Notes: generated from the sequence alone by a model not told the origin. Positions 1 to 8,491 are shown, counted from the first letter of the stretch. The stretch: 14,674 nt of DNA from Candidatus Delongbacteria bacterium (GCA_016784425.1 JADHUQ010000042.1:1-14674); one strand, 5' to 3'. Numbers and translations are program-made.

Positions 1-212
1 CAGGAGCTGTCAGCCAGCAGTTGAACGCGGAATCCGGGTAAGCGTCCGTAGAGCTGCGGCAGTACCGGGGTTGATGGAAGCTGGTTGAGAGAACTGCCGG
101 AGGAAATTTGAGCACCCGCCGGCAGTGGTGTGGAGAGTACTGTGAGTGATACTCCTGTCAACAGCATCATCAAAATGATAACAGCTCGTGGATGGATTGC
201 GCTGAAACTGAT
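1..212 (-). CDS. Secreted protein, N-terminal part, possibly SPOR-domain (runs off window)
   Basis: About 70 codons are visible and the gene continues beyond base 1. The reading frame begins with a basic stretch (IHPRAV), then a hydrophobic core (VIILMMLLTGVSLTVLSTPL) and a PAGAQ-type signal peptidase site, so the product is exported. After a Ser/Pro-rich linker comes LPGFRVQLLADSS. This resembles the first strand of SPOR domains (GYRVQ-type), which bind denuded peptidoglycan, but only about a dozen residues of it are visible, so this is a guess. No ATG, GTG or TTG lies before the signal peptide in this frame. Upstream stops (TGA, TAA) are at about 254-259. I chose the ATC at 212-210 because an AGGAG lies 8 bases before it. 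The in-frame TTG and ATG codons further in would cut off the basic n-region. A 90-codon frame on the same strand overlaps this one but lacks such features. Confidence 0.6.
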   Translation of the reverse strand, partial: MSFSAIHPRAVIILMMLLTGVSLTVLSTPLPAGAQISSGSSLNQLPSTPVLPQLYGRLPGFRVQLLADSS

Positions 213-217
213 AGTTA

Positions 218-225
218 CCTCTCCT
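218..225 (-). promoter_or_regulatory. Shine-Dalgarno sequence of the left-edge secreted gene
   Basis: On the minus strand this reads AGGAGAGG, a strong ribosome binding site. The AGGAG core (225-221) lies 8 bases before the ATC at 212-210 that begins the signal-peptide frame. It is the main reason to place the start at that unusual codon. Confidence 0.5.
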
Positions 226-253
226 GGTAGTAGGGCTAATAATACGCTTCCCG

Positions 254-282
254 ATTATCAAAAGGAAGGCTGTTCGTGACAC
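254..282 (-). promoter_or_regulatory. Candidate promoter for the left-edge secreted gene
   Basis: On the minus strand GTGTCA (282-277, 4 of 6 matches to TTGACA) is followed, after 17 bases, by GATAAT (259-254, 5 of 6 matches to TATAAT). Transcription would begin near 247 and give a leader of about 35 bases before the presumed ATC start. This is only a consensus match, and the sigma factors of this organism are unknown. Confidence 0.3.
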
Positions 283-439
283 AGTCCAGGCCTCCTCTGC
301 TTTAAAACTCGAACCGGGGCGAGTCTACTGCCAGGTCGCAGGCAACAGGGATAAGCCGTGGAGCCTTCCGGCAGTCTCTTGACTTTGGAGCTGATTATTT
401 GTCAATTGAGGACGCTGATAACGCACAGGCTGAATTTAT

Positions 440-3400
440 ATGACATCAAGGAAAATCGTGATACATCCCCCGGCGCCGCTGCCGGTACCTGCTGCTGCCA
501 CCCTCCGGAATCACCGGTCACTGCTCACCGGTCTGCTGCTCCTGACCTGCTTTAGCGGGCTGGTATGGGCTGCAGCGCCGAACAGCAGCTCCCGATCAGG
601 GGTAGCAGCAGTTCCACACCCCGGACGGCTGATCGATCCTGCGACAGCACCCTTTCCCGGGGAGCAGTTGTTTATTGCAGACGAAGCCACCCTCGCTATC
701 AGCAATCCCGCTGTTACCCAACAGCTGCTGGGGCGCTCCGGGCGTAAGTATGTCATCCGCCTGCGCTATCCCGTTGACTGCCAGCCGTTTCAGGTACACC
801 CGTTGCAGGTTGAGCAGGAACCTCTGCGTGACGCCGCTGTGGTGCAACCGGCTGCTTTACCACCCGGGACTCTCTTCAGGTTGGCCGTCAAGCAGGATGG
901 TATCTGCCGGGTCACCTTTGAGGAGCTGGTCAGCGCAGGACTGGAGCCGGGTGAGCTCAACGATCCGGACCGGATCGGTCTCCTGGCTAATGGAGCAATG
1001 GTACCCCTGCGGGTCAGTGGCGATGAGGATGGCAGCTTCGATCCGGGGGATGCCCTGGAGTTCTGGGGCAGCGCCCCGCTTTGTCAGCGGGAAAATGCCG
1101 GGGTCGATATGTTGAGCGATCCCTGGTCACCCTGGAATATCTACTATCTGTACGAGAGCCCGACGCCGCCGCTGCGGATGATTGAAGAGTCGGGAGAAAT
1201 CGTCTCGGTAACACCGGGCAGTTTTTTTCCGTTAACCTATTTCACCACGGCCAGCCGCTTTGAAAGTGACCACTACTTCGACCGTCTGGTGGTCGTCGAC
1301 AGCGATCAGGAACTGGATCATTACTTCTTTGATGACGGTACCCGCGCCTGGGAAACGAGCGAGTACCAGTTCTCACTACCCGGCATCTGGAACGGCAGCC
1401 CCCAGCCGGTCCTGGTCACGGTCGGCCTGCGCGGTCAGTCCTTTTCCACGCCGGAGAATCCAGACGCCGGGATCCATCGTGCCCAGATCTATCTGAACAG
1501 TCACACCGTACCGGAGCTGGATGCCGGGGCCCCTTCCGGCAACTACTACCCCTGGCGGGAGCAGGAGTATCTCCAGGTGACAACCGGTGAGACCAACCCG
1601 ATTCATGCCCACTATCTGGGAGAGGAGAACAGCCTGCTGCTGGTCGTCTCCGGTGACACACCCGCCGGTTCCGATAACCGGGTGCTGCTGGACAGCTATA
1701 CGATTACCTATCAGCGGGACCTGGTCGCCCGTGACGACGAGCTGCTGCTGACACTGGACCCTGCTGACGGCATACCTGTCGGTGAGTTGCTGGATATCGT
1801 TATACAGGGTTTTACCCGTGATGACATTGCCATCTATCGAGATGACGGTTCGCTCCTGACCAATGCGGAAATACGTCCCACCGGCGCTGAGCGTTATCGA
1901 TGCCACTTTCAGGATGAAATCAACAGCCCGGTGAATTACCGGGTGATTACCGGTGCACAGCTGCTGCCGGTCGATGTTGTCGAGCGAATTGATCCTGCAC
2001 CCGGCACCTGGCTGACACCTGCTACCGCAGGATCGAAGTATCTGGTAATCGTGCCGGACTCACTGCTGACACCCGGTATCAACGATTCCCTGCAGCTCTG
2101 GCTGGATAACCACCCCGGCGGTTTCGACACCTATACCATTCTGCCCTCCTCGCTGGTTTACGACTGGTTCAGTGCGGGGCGCTCTTCCCCGTACGCGATA
2201 CGCGATCTGCTCACCTATGGTCTCCACTACTGGGAACAGTTTCCCCGCTACCTGCTCTTGGCGGGTGATGGCAGTGACAATCAGAAAACCGGACTGGCCA
2301 CAGGACAGCCGCTGCTCCCGATCAAGTTCCGTTATACCTACAACTGGGGGGCTACCGTAACGGAACACTGGTTCGGACAGCTGACGGAGGATTCCTTTCC
2401 TGATGTACTGGTAGGGCGACTACCGGCCTCTTCCGCCGCGGAGCTGGGCGACATACTGACCAAGCTTATCTCGTATCAGAACGCTGAGGGTGGTCGCTGG
2501 CAGAACCGGGTCCTCTTTATCACCGGTATCGGTGGCGTCGGGGATCTGACTTTCACCGAGCAGACTTCCACCCTGATCCAGAACTGGATTCCCCAACGCT
2601 TTTATATCGAACGCCTGCTGACTGATGACCTGTTCTCCCCTTTTTTCGGGGGTACCGACCAGCTGCTGACCTATCTGGATCAGGGGGTGGTGCTGGCCAG
2701 CTATAACGGTCATGGCGGGGGGGCAATCTGGAGCGATAACAACCTCTTCCGTGATGAGGATGTGGCACGTCTGCAAAACGGGCAGACACTCCCGTTCATC
2801 ACCAATTTCACCTGTTACATCAATGCTTTCGAGAGTGGTACGACCCTGGGTGAGGAGCTGGTGACCGCGCCGGAGCGGGGTGCTATCGGTACGCTGGGCT
2901 GCAGCTCGCTCTCCTTCTTCATCACCGGAAATGAGTTTGCACAGTATTTCTACCACAGCCTGCTAAACCAACCGCAACTCACGGTTGCTGAGGCGAAGTT
3001 CAACAGTATCAGTACACTGCTTTCGCTTTACCAGGACGATATCTCGGGCGGGACTGAACATGGTCTGGTGATCAGATCCCTCCTGAACAGTATGAACATT
3101 CTCGGCGACCCGGCCCAGCAGCTGCATTTACCACAGGAGTCCACACCCCCGGCACTCGCCCCGGCAGTTGGCTGGCCGGGTGAACCACTGGCGGGGAACT
3201 GGGATGTAAGCGGGAACGAGCAAGGTCTGCTGAGATATTACAGCCTCACCAACTGGCCGCTTTTGCACGGTTCCTCGCCACTGTATCACGTTACCGAGGA
3301 TGAACTGTTGCCGCAAGGTCTGACTGGTTTCACCCTCGCTTCCGCCTTTCCCGATTCCTGTCCCGGCGGTTCACCGGGCCAGGTCAGAGTCTTCGCTTTC

Positions 3401-5134
3401 AGCGATGATCCCCTGACTGCCGGTAGTGCCGCGGCACCCTTTTTCTACGCCGACAGCCTGACGCATCCCTGGGTGTGGGGAACCGGGACGCTGCCCCGGG
3501 AAGTCACCTCCAACACTACCTTCCACTTTGAAGCCAACTGTGTGGCGGCCCTATCGCTGGTGGAGCTGGCCGTTGTTCTAGCTGTGCTGGATACGCTGCA
3601 ATCCATCGTAGCAGAGTATACTGAACCGCTGACAGTCGATTCCGCCGATCCGGTACATTATGAGGGTCTGGTGGAGTACGGGACTTTTCCGGCCGGTTAT
3701 ATCCTCAGCTATTTCTTCGTCACTGAAGACAGCGAAGGGACCCGTGATACAACGACAACCAGCTGGCAGACGGTCAGGCCGCTGCTGGCAGATCCCTGGC
3801 TGGGTCCGGTTGTTACTTCACCGGCCGATGGCGGTGCCCTGGAACTTACGATCGGCAACCAGGGCAACAGCCCTGCTATCAACCTGCCGTTGCGTATGTC
3901 CCTTTCCAGCGACTCCAGTCAGTGGAATACCGTAACCGAATTAACGTTGCCCCTGTTGGAGCCGGAACGTGATACAGTAGTTACCATGAGTCTGCCTGTA
4001 ATCATTTACAACTGGTTGCGCTTTGACCTCGACCCTGATTCGTTACTACCAGACGCTGACCGCACCAACAACAGCCGGGTTACTGTTGCAACTACCCGTT
4101 ACTACAGTGTCAACAGCGAACTTGGCACCCACGATGGTACTCACCATACCGTGATACAACTTGACTCCCAGACCCGTCTGGAAATCCTGCCGGAAGAGAT
4201 GCCTGCAGGTGAATCCGGTGTGCTGGAACTCTCCGGGGGAGCAGAAGTGACCGTGCAACCCGGTTTGACCCTGGCCACCACTTTGTACCACCTGGAAGCA
4301 GTGGGGCTATCACAGGATATTCCGGTCCACTGGGACTGGCTGCTGCCGGTTGACAGCAGCAGTGCGCCTGATCTGGCACTTGTTGACCGCTGGCAGGGGG
4401 GTTGGTTGCGCTGTGAACCACTCGCTCAGGAAACGCTGGGTGATACCCTGCACCTCTGGACAGTCGTCGACGAAATCTGTGGTGCTGTACCGGGCAGCAA
4501 TCTTGACCACATAGTCCCCCAACTGGAGGTTTCGGTTGAAAACCAGGTGTTGACCGCGGGCGGTTTTGTCTCACGCCAGCCGACTTTCACTCTGCACGCC
4601 AGCGATCCCAATGGTATCGATATCGCTCCTGATCACCTTTCAGCCAGTATCGACGGTGTACCGCTGGCTGACAGCGAAATCCACCTGGATCCGGCTGGTG
4701 CGCTGGCAACGATCGGAATAGCACTTAAACCTGACCTGAGTATGCTCAGCCCTGATTCCATCCATACACTGGCGATTGGTATCCAGGATCTCTGCGGCAA
4801 CCGGGACAGCGTGGTAACCCACTTTCGTATTGCCACCGATCTCGCTATTGAGTACTTCGGTAACTACCCCAACCCCTTTGCAGGCGAGACTCTGTTTATC
4901 TTCAACCTGACCGATCTGACCGACCGGGTAGTAGTAGACATCTACACCACGGCTGGTCAAAGAATCAGGCGACTCACCCGGCAGGGACCGCTGATCAACT
5001 ATGCTGAGATTCACTGGGACGGCCGTGACGAGGAGTATCGCACTGTTGCCAATGGAGTATACTTCTATCGTATCACCGCCTGGCAGGGGGAGCGGAAAGT
5101 CACCCGGACCGGCAAAGCGGCGAGGTTACGATGA
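440..5134 (+). CDS. porU: PorU-like C25 (gingipain-family) cell-surface protein with C-terminal sorting-type domain
   Basis: This 1564-residue exported protein belongs to cysteine peptidase family C25. The late signal peptide has its basic residues at 23-26, its hydrophobic core at about 27-43 and likely cleavage near 44-46. Residues about 145-215 form the N-terminal domain usual in PorU-like proteins (QDGICRVTFEEL, then DGSFDPGDALEFWG). The C25 domain covers about 533-900. It has the catalytic His in YNGHGGG (H758) and the Cys in FTCYINAF (C792), spaced 34 apart, close to the H211/C244 spacing of gingipain RgpB, and it ends in ILGDPAQQLHLP. Beta-rich segments follow, including a CARDB-like one (about 1113-1212). 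The last 90 residues (1475-1564) begin NYPNPF and look like a T9SS/FlgD-type C-terminal domain. In T9SS, PorU is the sortase that removes such domains and links cargo to the surface. A plain surface protease is the main alternative. The start has only a weak CAGG site; a GTG at codon 7 is also possible. Confidence 0.82.
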   Translation: MTSRKIVIHPPAPLPVPAAATLRNHRSLLTGLLLLTCFSGLVWAAAPNSSSRSGVAAVPHPGRLIDPATAPFPGEQLFIADEATLAISNPAVTQQLLGRSGRKYVIRLRYPVDCQPFQVHPLQVEQEPLRDAAVVQPAALPPGTLFRLAVKQDGICRVTFEELVSAGLEPGELNDPDRIGLLANGAMVPLRVSGDEDGSFDPGDALEFWGSAPLCQRENAGVDMLSDPWSPWNIYYLYESPTPPLRMIEESGEIVSVTPGSFFPLTYFTTASRFESDHYFDRLVVVDSDQELDHYFFDDGTRAWETSEYQFSLPGIWNGSPQPVLVTVGLRGQSFSTPENPDAGIHRAQIYLNSHTVPELDAGAPSGNYYPWREQEYLQVTTGETNPIHAHYLGEENSLLLVVSGDTPAGSDNRVLLDSYTITYQRDLVARDDELLLTLDPADGIPVGELLDIVIQGFTRDDIAIYRDDGSLLTNAEIRPTGAERYRCHFQDEINSPVNYRVITGAQLLPVDVVERIDPAPGTWLTPATAGSKYLVIVPDSLLTPGINDSLQLWLDNHPGGFDTYTILPSSLVYDWFSAGRSSPYAIRDLLTYGLHYWEQFPRYLLLAGDGSDNQKTGLATGQPLLPIKFRYTYNWGATVTEHWFGQLTEDSFPDVLVGRLPASSAAELGDILTKLISYQNAEGGRWQNRVLFITGIGGVGDLTFTEQTSTLIQNWIPQRFYIERLLTDDLFSPFFGGTDQLLTYLDQGVVLASYNGHGGGAIWSDNNLFRDEDVARLQNGQTLPFITNFTCYINAFESGTTLGEELVTAPERGAIGTLGCSSLSFFITGNEFAQYFYHSLLNQPQLTVAEAKFNSISTLLSLYQDDISGGTEHGLVIRSLLNSMNILGDPAQQLHLPQESTPPALAPAVGWPGEPLAGNWDVSGNEQGLLRYYSLTNWPLLHGSSPLYHVTEDELLPQGLTGFTLASAFPDSCPGGSPGQVRVFAFSDDPLTAGSAAAPFFYADSLTHPWVWGTGTLPREVTSNTTFHFEANCVAALSLVELAVVLAVLDTLQSIVAEYTEPLTVDSADPVHYEGLVEYGTFPAGYILSYFFVTEDSEGTRDTTTTSWQTVRPLLADPWLGPVVTSPADGGALELTIGNQGNSPAINLPLRMSLSSDSSQWNTVTELTLPLLEPERDTVVTMSLPVIIYNWLRFDLDPDSLLPDADRTNNSRVTVATTRYYSVNSELGTHDGTHHTVIQLDSQTRLEILPEEMPAGESGVLELSGGAEVTVQPGLTLATTLYHLEAVGLSQDIPVHWDWLLPVDSSSAPDLALVDRWQGGWLRCEPLAQETLGDTLHLWTVVDEICGAVPGSNLDHIVPQLEVSVENQVLTAGGFVSRQPTFTLHASDPNGIDIAPDHLSASIDGVPLADSEIHLDPAGALATIGIALKPDLSMLSPDSIHTLAIGIQDLCGNRDSVVTHFRIATDLAIEYFGNYPNPFAGETLFIFNLTDLTDRVVVDIYTTAGQRIRRLTRQGPLINYAEIHWDGRDEEYRTVANGVYFYRITAWQGERKVTRTGKAARLR

Positions 5135-6174
5135 GCACAACGGTCTTCGCCAGGTCTGGAACCCGCCGGCGTTATCGGGTGACGTTTAGAGCGATCGCGC
5201 TGATGCTTGGGTTGAGCTCGCCTCTGGCCGCGGGGGAGTATGCCGGTGCCTATCTCGATTACGGCGCTGATGCCCGCGGTCTGGCTCTGGGTGGCGCCTG
5301 TGGTGCACTCTGCGACAATGCGACCTCATTCTACTGGAATCCGGCCCGGTTGGCTTATGTCACCGGTCTGGAGGTCGACTTCATGTATGCCTCACACTTC
5401 GGCAGCCTGCGAGAGCCACTCGGTTACTACTACTACGTTGGTGCCGCCTTACCGTTGGGACAGGCGACCCTGGCCTTGAACTTTGTCCGCTTTGCCGTGA
5501 ACGACATTCCCCGTTATCCTGCCTATCCGGACGATCAGTACAGCGTGGCAGAGCGGGCGGCGGCAATTCATACCAGGGGTGGTACCCCCGACGGCTGGTT
5601 CAGGGACCGTGAACAGGCGCTCTATCTCTCTTTTGCCAAGATGAACCGTTTCATGCTGGACCTGGGTTGGCTCTATTTCAGTATCCCGCTGGAGATTCCC
5701 TTCGGGGGAAATGTCAAAATCCTGTCCCAGCAACTCGATAACGCTACTGCGCGGGGAATAGGTATCGACGCTGGTGTCAGCCTGCAAGCCGACCTCGAAG
5801 AGGTGCTTGTCCGCAATGACCTGGGACGTCTCACGTTTTCTGTAGTACTCTCTGACCTGACGCGAACCGGTCTCGACTGGGACAGTAAGGTGGATGCCAT
5901 TCCCCCCGGATTACGGCTGGGTGCGGCCTGGGAGATACCGCTCGGCCGTTTTGATCTACGTCTGGCTCGGGAAGTGGCCTATAAGTACAAAAACCGTTAT
6001 CGCCACGGTCTCGAGATTGAGTACAACAGGATGTTAGCGCTGCGGGCTGGTTATGATCACGATCAACCCGCTTTTGGGGCTGGTTTTCGCTATAACGAAT
6101 GGGGATTTGATTACGCCCTGCTCGCGACAGATTTAGGACCGATGCATCGTATCAGCGGTCGCTATACATTTTAG
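5131..6174 (+). CDS. PorV/PorQ-family outer-membrane beta-barrel protein
   Basis: The product has 347 residues. A basic n-region (RTRRRYR) and hydrophobic stretch end in PLAAG, giving a signal peptide of about 34 residues. The mature N-terminus has the family hallmark at about 45-74: GADARGLALGG, then DNATSFYWNPARLA. The rest alternates short amphipathic strands and turns, with a terminal aromatic residue (RYTF) as expected for BAM-inserted barrels. The family is FadL-like. PorV brings C-terminal-domain cargo from the T9SS translocon to PorU, whereas PorQ and other paralogues have different roles, so I leave the symbol blank. The ATG overlaps the stop of the PorU-like gene by 4 bases (ATGA). 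A GAGG lies 5 bases before it, inside the upstream gene, so the two are almost certainly translationally coupled. That pairing is the best evidence for a PorV-like role. Confidence 0.85.
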   Translation: MSTTVFARSGTRRRYRVTFRAIALMLGLSSPLAAGEYAGAYLDYGADARGLALGGACGALCDNATSFYWNPARLAYVTGLEVDFMYASHFGSLREPLGYYYYVGAALPLGQATLALNFVRFAVNDIPRYPAYPDDQYSVAERAAAIHTRGGTPDGWFRDREQALYLSFAKMNRFMLDLGWLYFSIPLEIPFGGNVKILSQQLDNATARGIGIDAGVSLQADLEEVLVRNDLGRLTFSVVLSDLTRTGLDWDSKVDAIPPGLRLGAAWEIPLGRFDLRLAREVAYKYKNRYRHGLEIEYNRMLALRAGYDHDQPAFGAGFRYNEWGFDYALLATDLGPMHRISGRYTF

Positions 6175-6184
6175 AGGTTACTAA

Positions 6185-6667
6185 GTGAAAAATGGGCAAC
6201 GAACCGGAGTTGGATTGATGATCGGTACTACTGCAGGTAGAGCGGTCTGTCTGCTTCTACTGATATTTCTGAATTACAGCGTTGGTTACGCAGTCGATTA
6301 CGCCGACGGTATTGCTGCCTTCAACGCTGGTGACTACAACGACGCTATCGCGGTTTTCAACGAGCTGCTTCAGGAATCTCCCCCCAGGGATCTGCTGGAC
6401 AACATTCACTTCTGGCTGGGTGAGTCCCGGTTTGCGCGGGGTGACCTGCTGGCAGCGCTCTATCATTTTGAGCAGGTGTTTACCTTCAGTAACGCGAATA
6501 AGCGGGACGATGCCCTGCTCAAAATTGCACTTTGTTACCGGGAACTGGAACTGCAGCGCAATGCCTGTGCCACCCTGCATTCCCTCGACCATTTGTATCA
6601 CACACCAGAGGCGCAGGCCAAGCGGCAACGAGTCCGGAACCGCTATTGTCTTGACTTATCAGAGTAA
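6185..6667 (+). CDS. Small secreted TPR protein (CpoB/YbgF-like repeats)
   Basis: This 160-residue protein starts at GTG. The codon just before it is TAA, so no earlier start is possible, and AGAGG lies 7 bases upstream. Residues about 19-36 form a signal peptide (core VCLLLLIFLNYSVGYA) without a lipobox, so the product is probably periplasmic. About three tetratricopeptide repeats follow: roughly 37-70, 73-106 (HFWLGESRFARGDLLAALYH) and 108-142. The second repeat resembles the C-terminal TPRs of CpoB/YbgF, which coordinate outer-membrane constriction with peptidoglycan synthesis, but the N-terminal coiled coil of that family is absent. It is probably an adaptor for the neighbouring surface or M23 proteins. 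The gaps to its neighbours are 10 and 17 bases, so it belongs to the same operon. Function beyond protein binding cannot be read from the sequence. Confidence 0.8.
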   Translation: MKNGQRTGVGLMIGTTAGRAVCLLLLIFLNYSVGYAVDYADGIAAFNAGDYNDAIAVFNELLQESPPRDLLDNIHFWLGESRFARGDLLAALYHFEQVFTFSNANKRDDALLKIALCYRELELQRNACATLHSLDHLYHTPEAQAKRQRVRNRYCLDLSE

Positions 6668-6684
6668 ACTCCCGGTTAAGCTAA

Positions 6685-8484
6685 ATGCACCCACAACCAA
6701 CTTCAGTTTCTTTTTACAGGCGTGGTACCATTCTGGTTATCAACTGGCTGCTGCTGTGGCTGGCTGTACCCACCACCGCCGTAGAACTGCTACAGCCTTG
6801 CAGTTATCGGGTTATCACTTCAGGTTTTGGTGATTCACGCCAGACCCATTTTCATGCCGGTATCGATATCTCCACGGTAGGGAAAGAGGGAATACCCGTG
6901 ATCGCAGTTGCCAGTGGTCATGTCTCACGGCTGAAAGTACGCCATCACGGATACGGGCGAGCTCTCTATTATGATACCACAACCGGAGTGCGGGCGGTCT
7001 ATGCACATCTCAGCCGTTTCACACGGCAGATTGATTCACTGGTACTGGCGGAACAACTGGTTCGAGGCAGCTATGAGGTTGAGTTTTATCCCTCAGCGGA
7101 TCAGCTGCAGTTTGTAGCGGGTGACACTTTGGGCTGGAGTGGGCAATCAGGTGCCGGTCACCCGCATCTGCATTTCGAGCTGCGCACTCTTGACGACATT
7201 GCAATCAATCCCCAACGACTCTACCCGCATAATCCAACCGGGGAAGCACCCCGCGCCCAGGCTCTGCTGGCAGTTCCCTGCGATCCCGGTACACGAATCA
7301 ACGGATTTCCCTGGCCACTCCAATTACAGAATGGTGATCAATTCAACTGTAACGGTCCGGTCCGCTTCTATTACACAGCTACCCAGGCCAATCTTCCGCA
7401 GCAGTCACCCCTCCCGGTACGCCGAGCTGAGTTGCGACTGGATGACCGCCTACTCTTTTTTCATAACGACAGCCTCGACTTTGAGCAGAATGGCTGGTGG
7501 CGGGTTCTGCCACCCCTGGCTGGCAGTGACTGGCGACTGCTCAACCAGCATAACCTGATGAGTGATTCGACGATCGATCAGGAGTGCCTGGAAATACCTA
7601 CCGGTACTCACCTGCAACTCATCGTGGAGGATGACTCAGGCTTACAGGACACTCTCACTTGTGATGTATCACAGTTAATTGGCGGAACCCCACCGGTCAG
7701 CCGGGAGGAGTGGAGACTCTTTGCCGGCTGGTTGCTGGTTGGTGCCGACCTGCTGGATCAGACTCAGATTCCAGCTTCTTTCAGCGTCAAACTTCTCGCG
7801 TCCGACTGTTTCCAGCTGGTACCCACAACCCCGGGGTTGTTTCAGCTGTGTCTGGATAGCCTGCGCACCTTTCTCTACCTTGACAACAAAATGGAAGATC
7901 AGATCAGTTGTGGTCCCTGGCAACTGAGTCTGGACCAGGAGCCACCGGAGCCACTTCTGCTGGAACTGGTTTGGGACGGGGAGCGTATTCGTCTGAGTCC
8001 GGCCGACCTGGTATTGCCACAACCGCTGAGGTTGTCAATTGCGCTTACCGGGAGGTTGAACTGGCTCTACCAGAAACAGGGGAGGGAGTGGCAACCGGTC
8101 ACCTGCAGCAGCAACAGCGCTGGTGACACACTGTATCACACTCTCCGTTATGCCGGTGAGTACGCTATATTGAGTGATACCTTGCCACCTGGAATTGTAT
8201 TCCGACACCCCTCTGGCGCCAACCCACTGGTAGGTTTTGATGAACAGGTGCAGATCCAGCTGACCGATGCCTTAAGCGGTGTGTACGATTTCAGCTGCAG
8301 GGTGGATCGTATTGTGGTGTATCCGGAGTACGACGCCGATCGTGACCGGTTGTTGTTCCATCACGACAGCAGGATCGCTCCAGGTGATCATCAGCTGCAG
8401 GTCGAGGTGACCGATCGGGTTGGCAACCGACGCCAGAGAAGTCTGGAGTATCGGTTGTTACCGCTTGAGGACTCCGGAAAATAG
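6685..8484 (+). CDS. Secreted M23 (LytM-type) metallopeptidase with long C-terminal beta-rich region
   Basis: The 599-residue product has an N-terminal signal peptide (RRG, then ILVINWLLLWLAVPTTA, cleavage near 32). The M23 domain covers about 45-175 and keeps the full catalytic set: HxxxD zinc ligands H57 and D61 (HAGID), H108 in VYAHLS, and HxH at H161/H163 (GHPHLHFEL). It should therefore be an active zinc endopeptidase cutting peptide cross-links in peptidoglycan or short Gly-rich peptides, unlike the degenerate EnvC/NlpD activators. An insertion of about 20 residues lies between the H108 strand and the GDTLGWSG strand. Residues about 175-599 are beta-rich without a family I can name; the last 100 look Ig-like (GVYDFSCRVD; DHQLQVEVTDRVGN). 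The ATG follows an in-frame TAA directly and has no clear Shine-Dalgarno. It lies 17 bases after the TPR gene and ends 7 bases from the convergent ptsI. Confidence 0.88.
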   Translation: MHPQPTSVSFYRRGTILVINWLLLWLAVPTTAVELLQPCSYRVITSGFGDSRQTHFHAGIDISTVGKEGIPVIAVASGHVSRLKVRHHGYGRALYYDTTTGVRAVYAHLSRFTRQIDSLVLAEQLVRGSYEVEFYPSADQLQFVAGDTLGWSGQSGAGHPHLHFELRTLDDIAINPQRLYPHNPTGEAPRAQALLAVPCDPGTRINGFPWPLQLQNGDQFNCNGPVRFYYTATQANLPQQSPLPVRRAELRLDDRLLFFHNDSLDFEQNGWWRVLPPLAGSDWRLLNQHNLMSDSTIDQECLEIPTGTHLQLIVEDDSGLQDTLTCDVSQLIGGTPPVSREEWRLFAGWLLVGADLLDQTQIPASFSVKLLASDCFQLVPTTPGLFQLCLDSLRTFLYLDNKMEDQISCGPWQLSLDQEPPEPLLLELVWDGERIRLSPADLVLPQPLRLSIALTGRLNWLYQKQGREWQPVTCSSNSAGDTLYHTLRYAGEYAILSDTLPPGIVFRHPSGANPLVGFDEQVQIQLTDALSGVYDFSCRVDRIVVYPEYDADRDRLLFHHDSRIAPGDHQLQVEVTDRVGNRRQRSLEYRLLPLEDSGK

Positions 8485-8491
8485 CTGCTGA

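Larger units (their letters stand above)
213..439. other. Divergent intergenic region between the left-edge gene and the PorU-like gene
   Basis: These 227 bases separate two genes read outward and should hold both promoters. The minus-strand candidate is given separately. On the plus strand there is a TTGACT (379-384) and a TTGTCA (399-404), but neither has a good -10 box at 16-18 bases. A weak 5-bp hairpin (ACTCG 307-311, CGAGT 320-324) lacks a T-run. A TTGAC/GTCAA pair (379-383, 401-405) forms a dyad of only 5 bp per arm. I see no convincing small gene or RNA here. Confidence 0.5.

Noticed and set aside
10..282. 90-codon open frame on the minus strand at the left edge
   Set aside because: It is another frame of the region holding the signal-peptide gene at 1-212. 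It has no signal peptide, no recognisable motif and a low-complexity Ser/Thr/Arg composition.
307..324. Hairpin ACTCG / CGAGT as a terminator
   Set aside because: Only five base pairs with an eight-base loop and no T-run.
379..407. TTGACT-17-TCAATT as promoter of the PorU-like gene
   Set aside because: The -35 box is good, but the -10 position matches poorly, so no promoter is claimed.
1376..1906. 176-codon minus-strand frame inside the PorU-like gene
   Set aside because: Antisense shadow of a long, well-supported coding region; no motif or ribosome binding site.
2420..2956. 178-codon minus-strand frame inside the C25 domain
   Set aside because: Antisense to the catalytic region, which is constrained in the other frame; no recognisable product.
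6282..6833. 183-codon plus-strand frame over the TPR gene and the M23 start
   Set aside because: It overlaps two genes with clear signal peptides and domains, and its own translation has no family resemblance.
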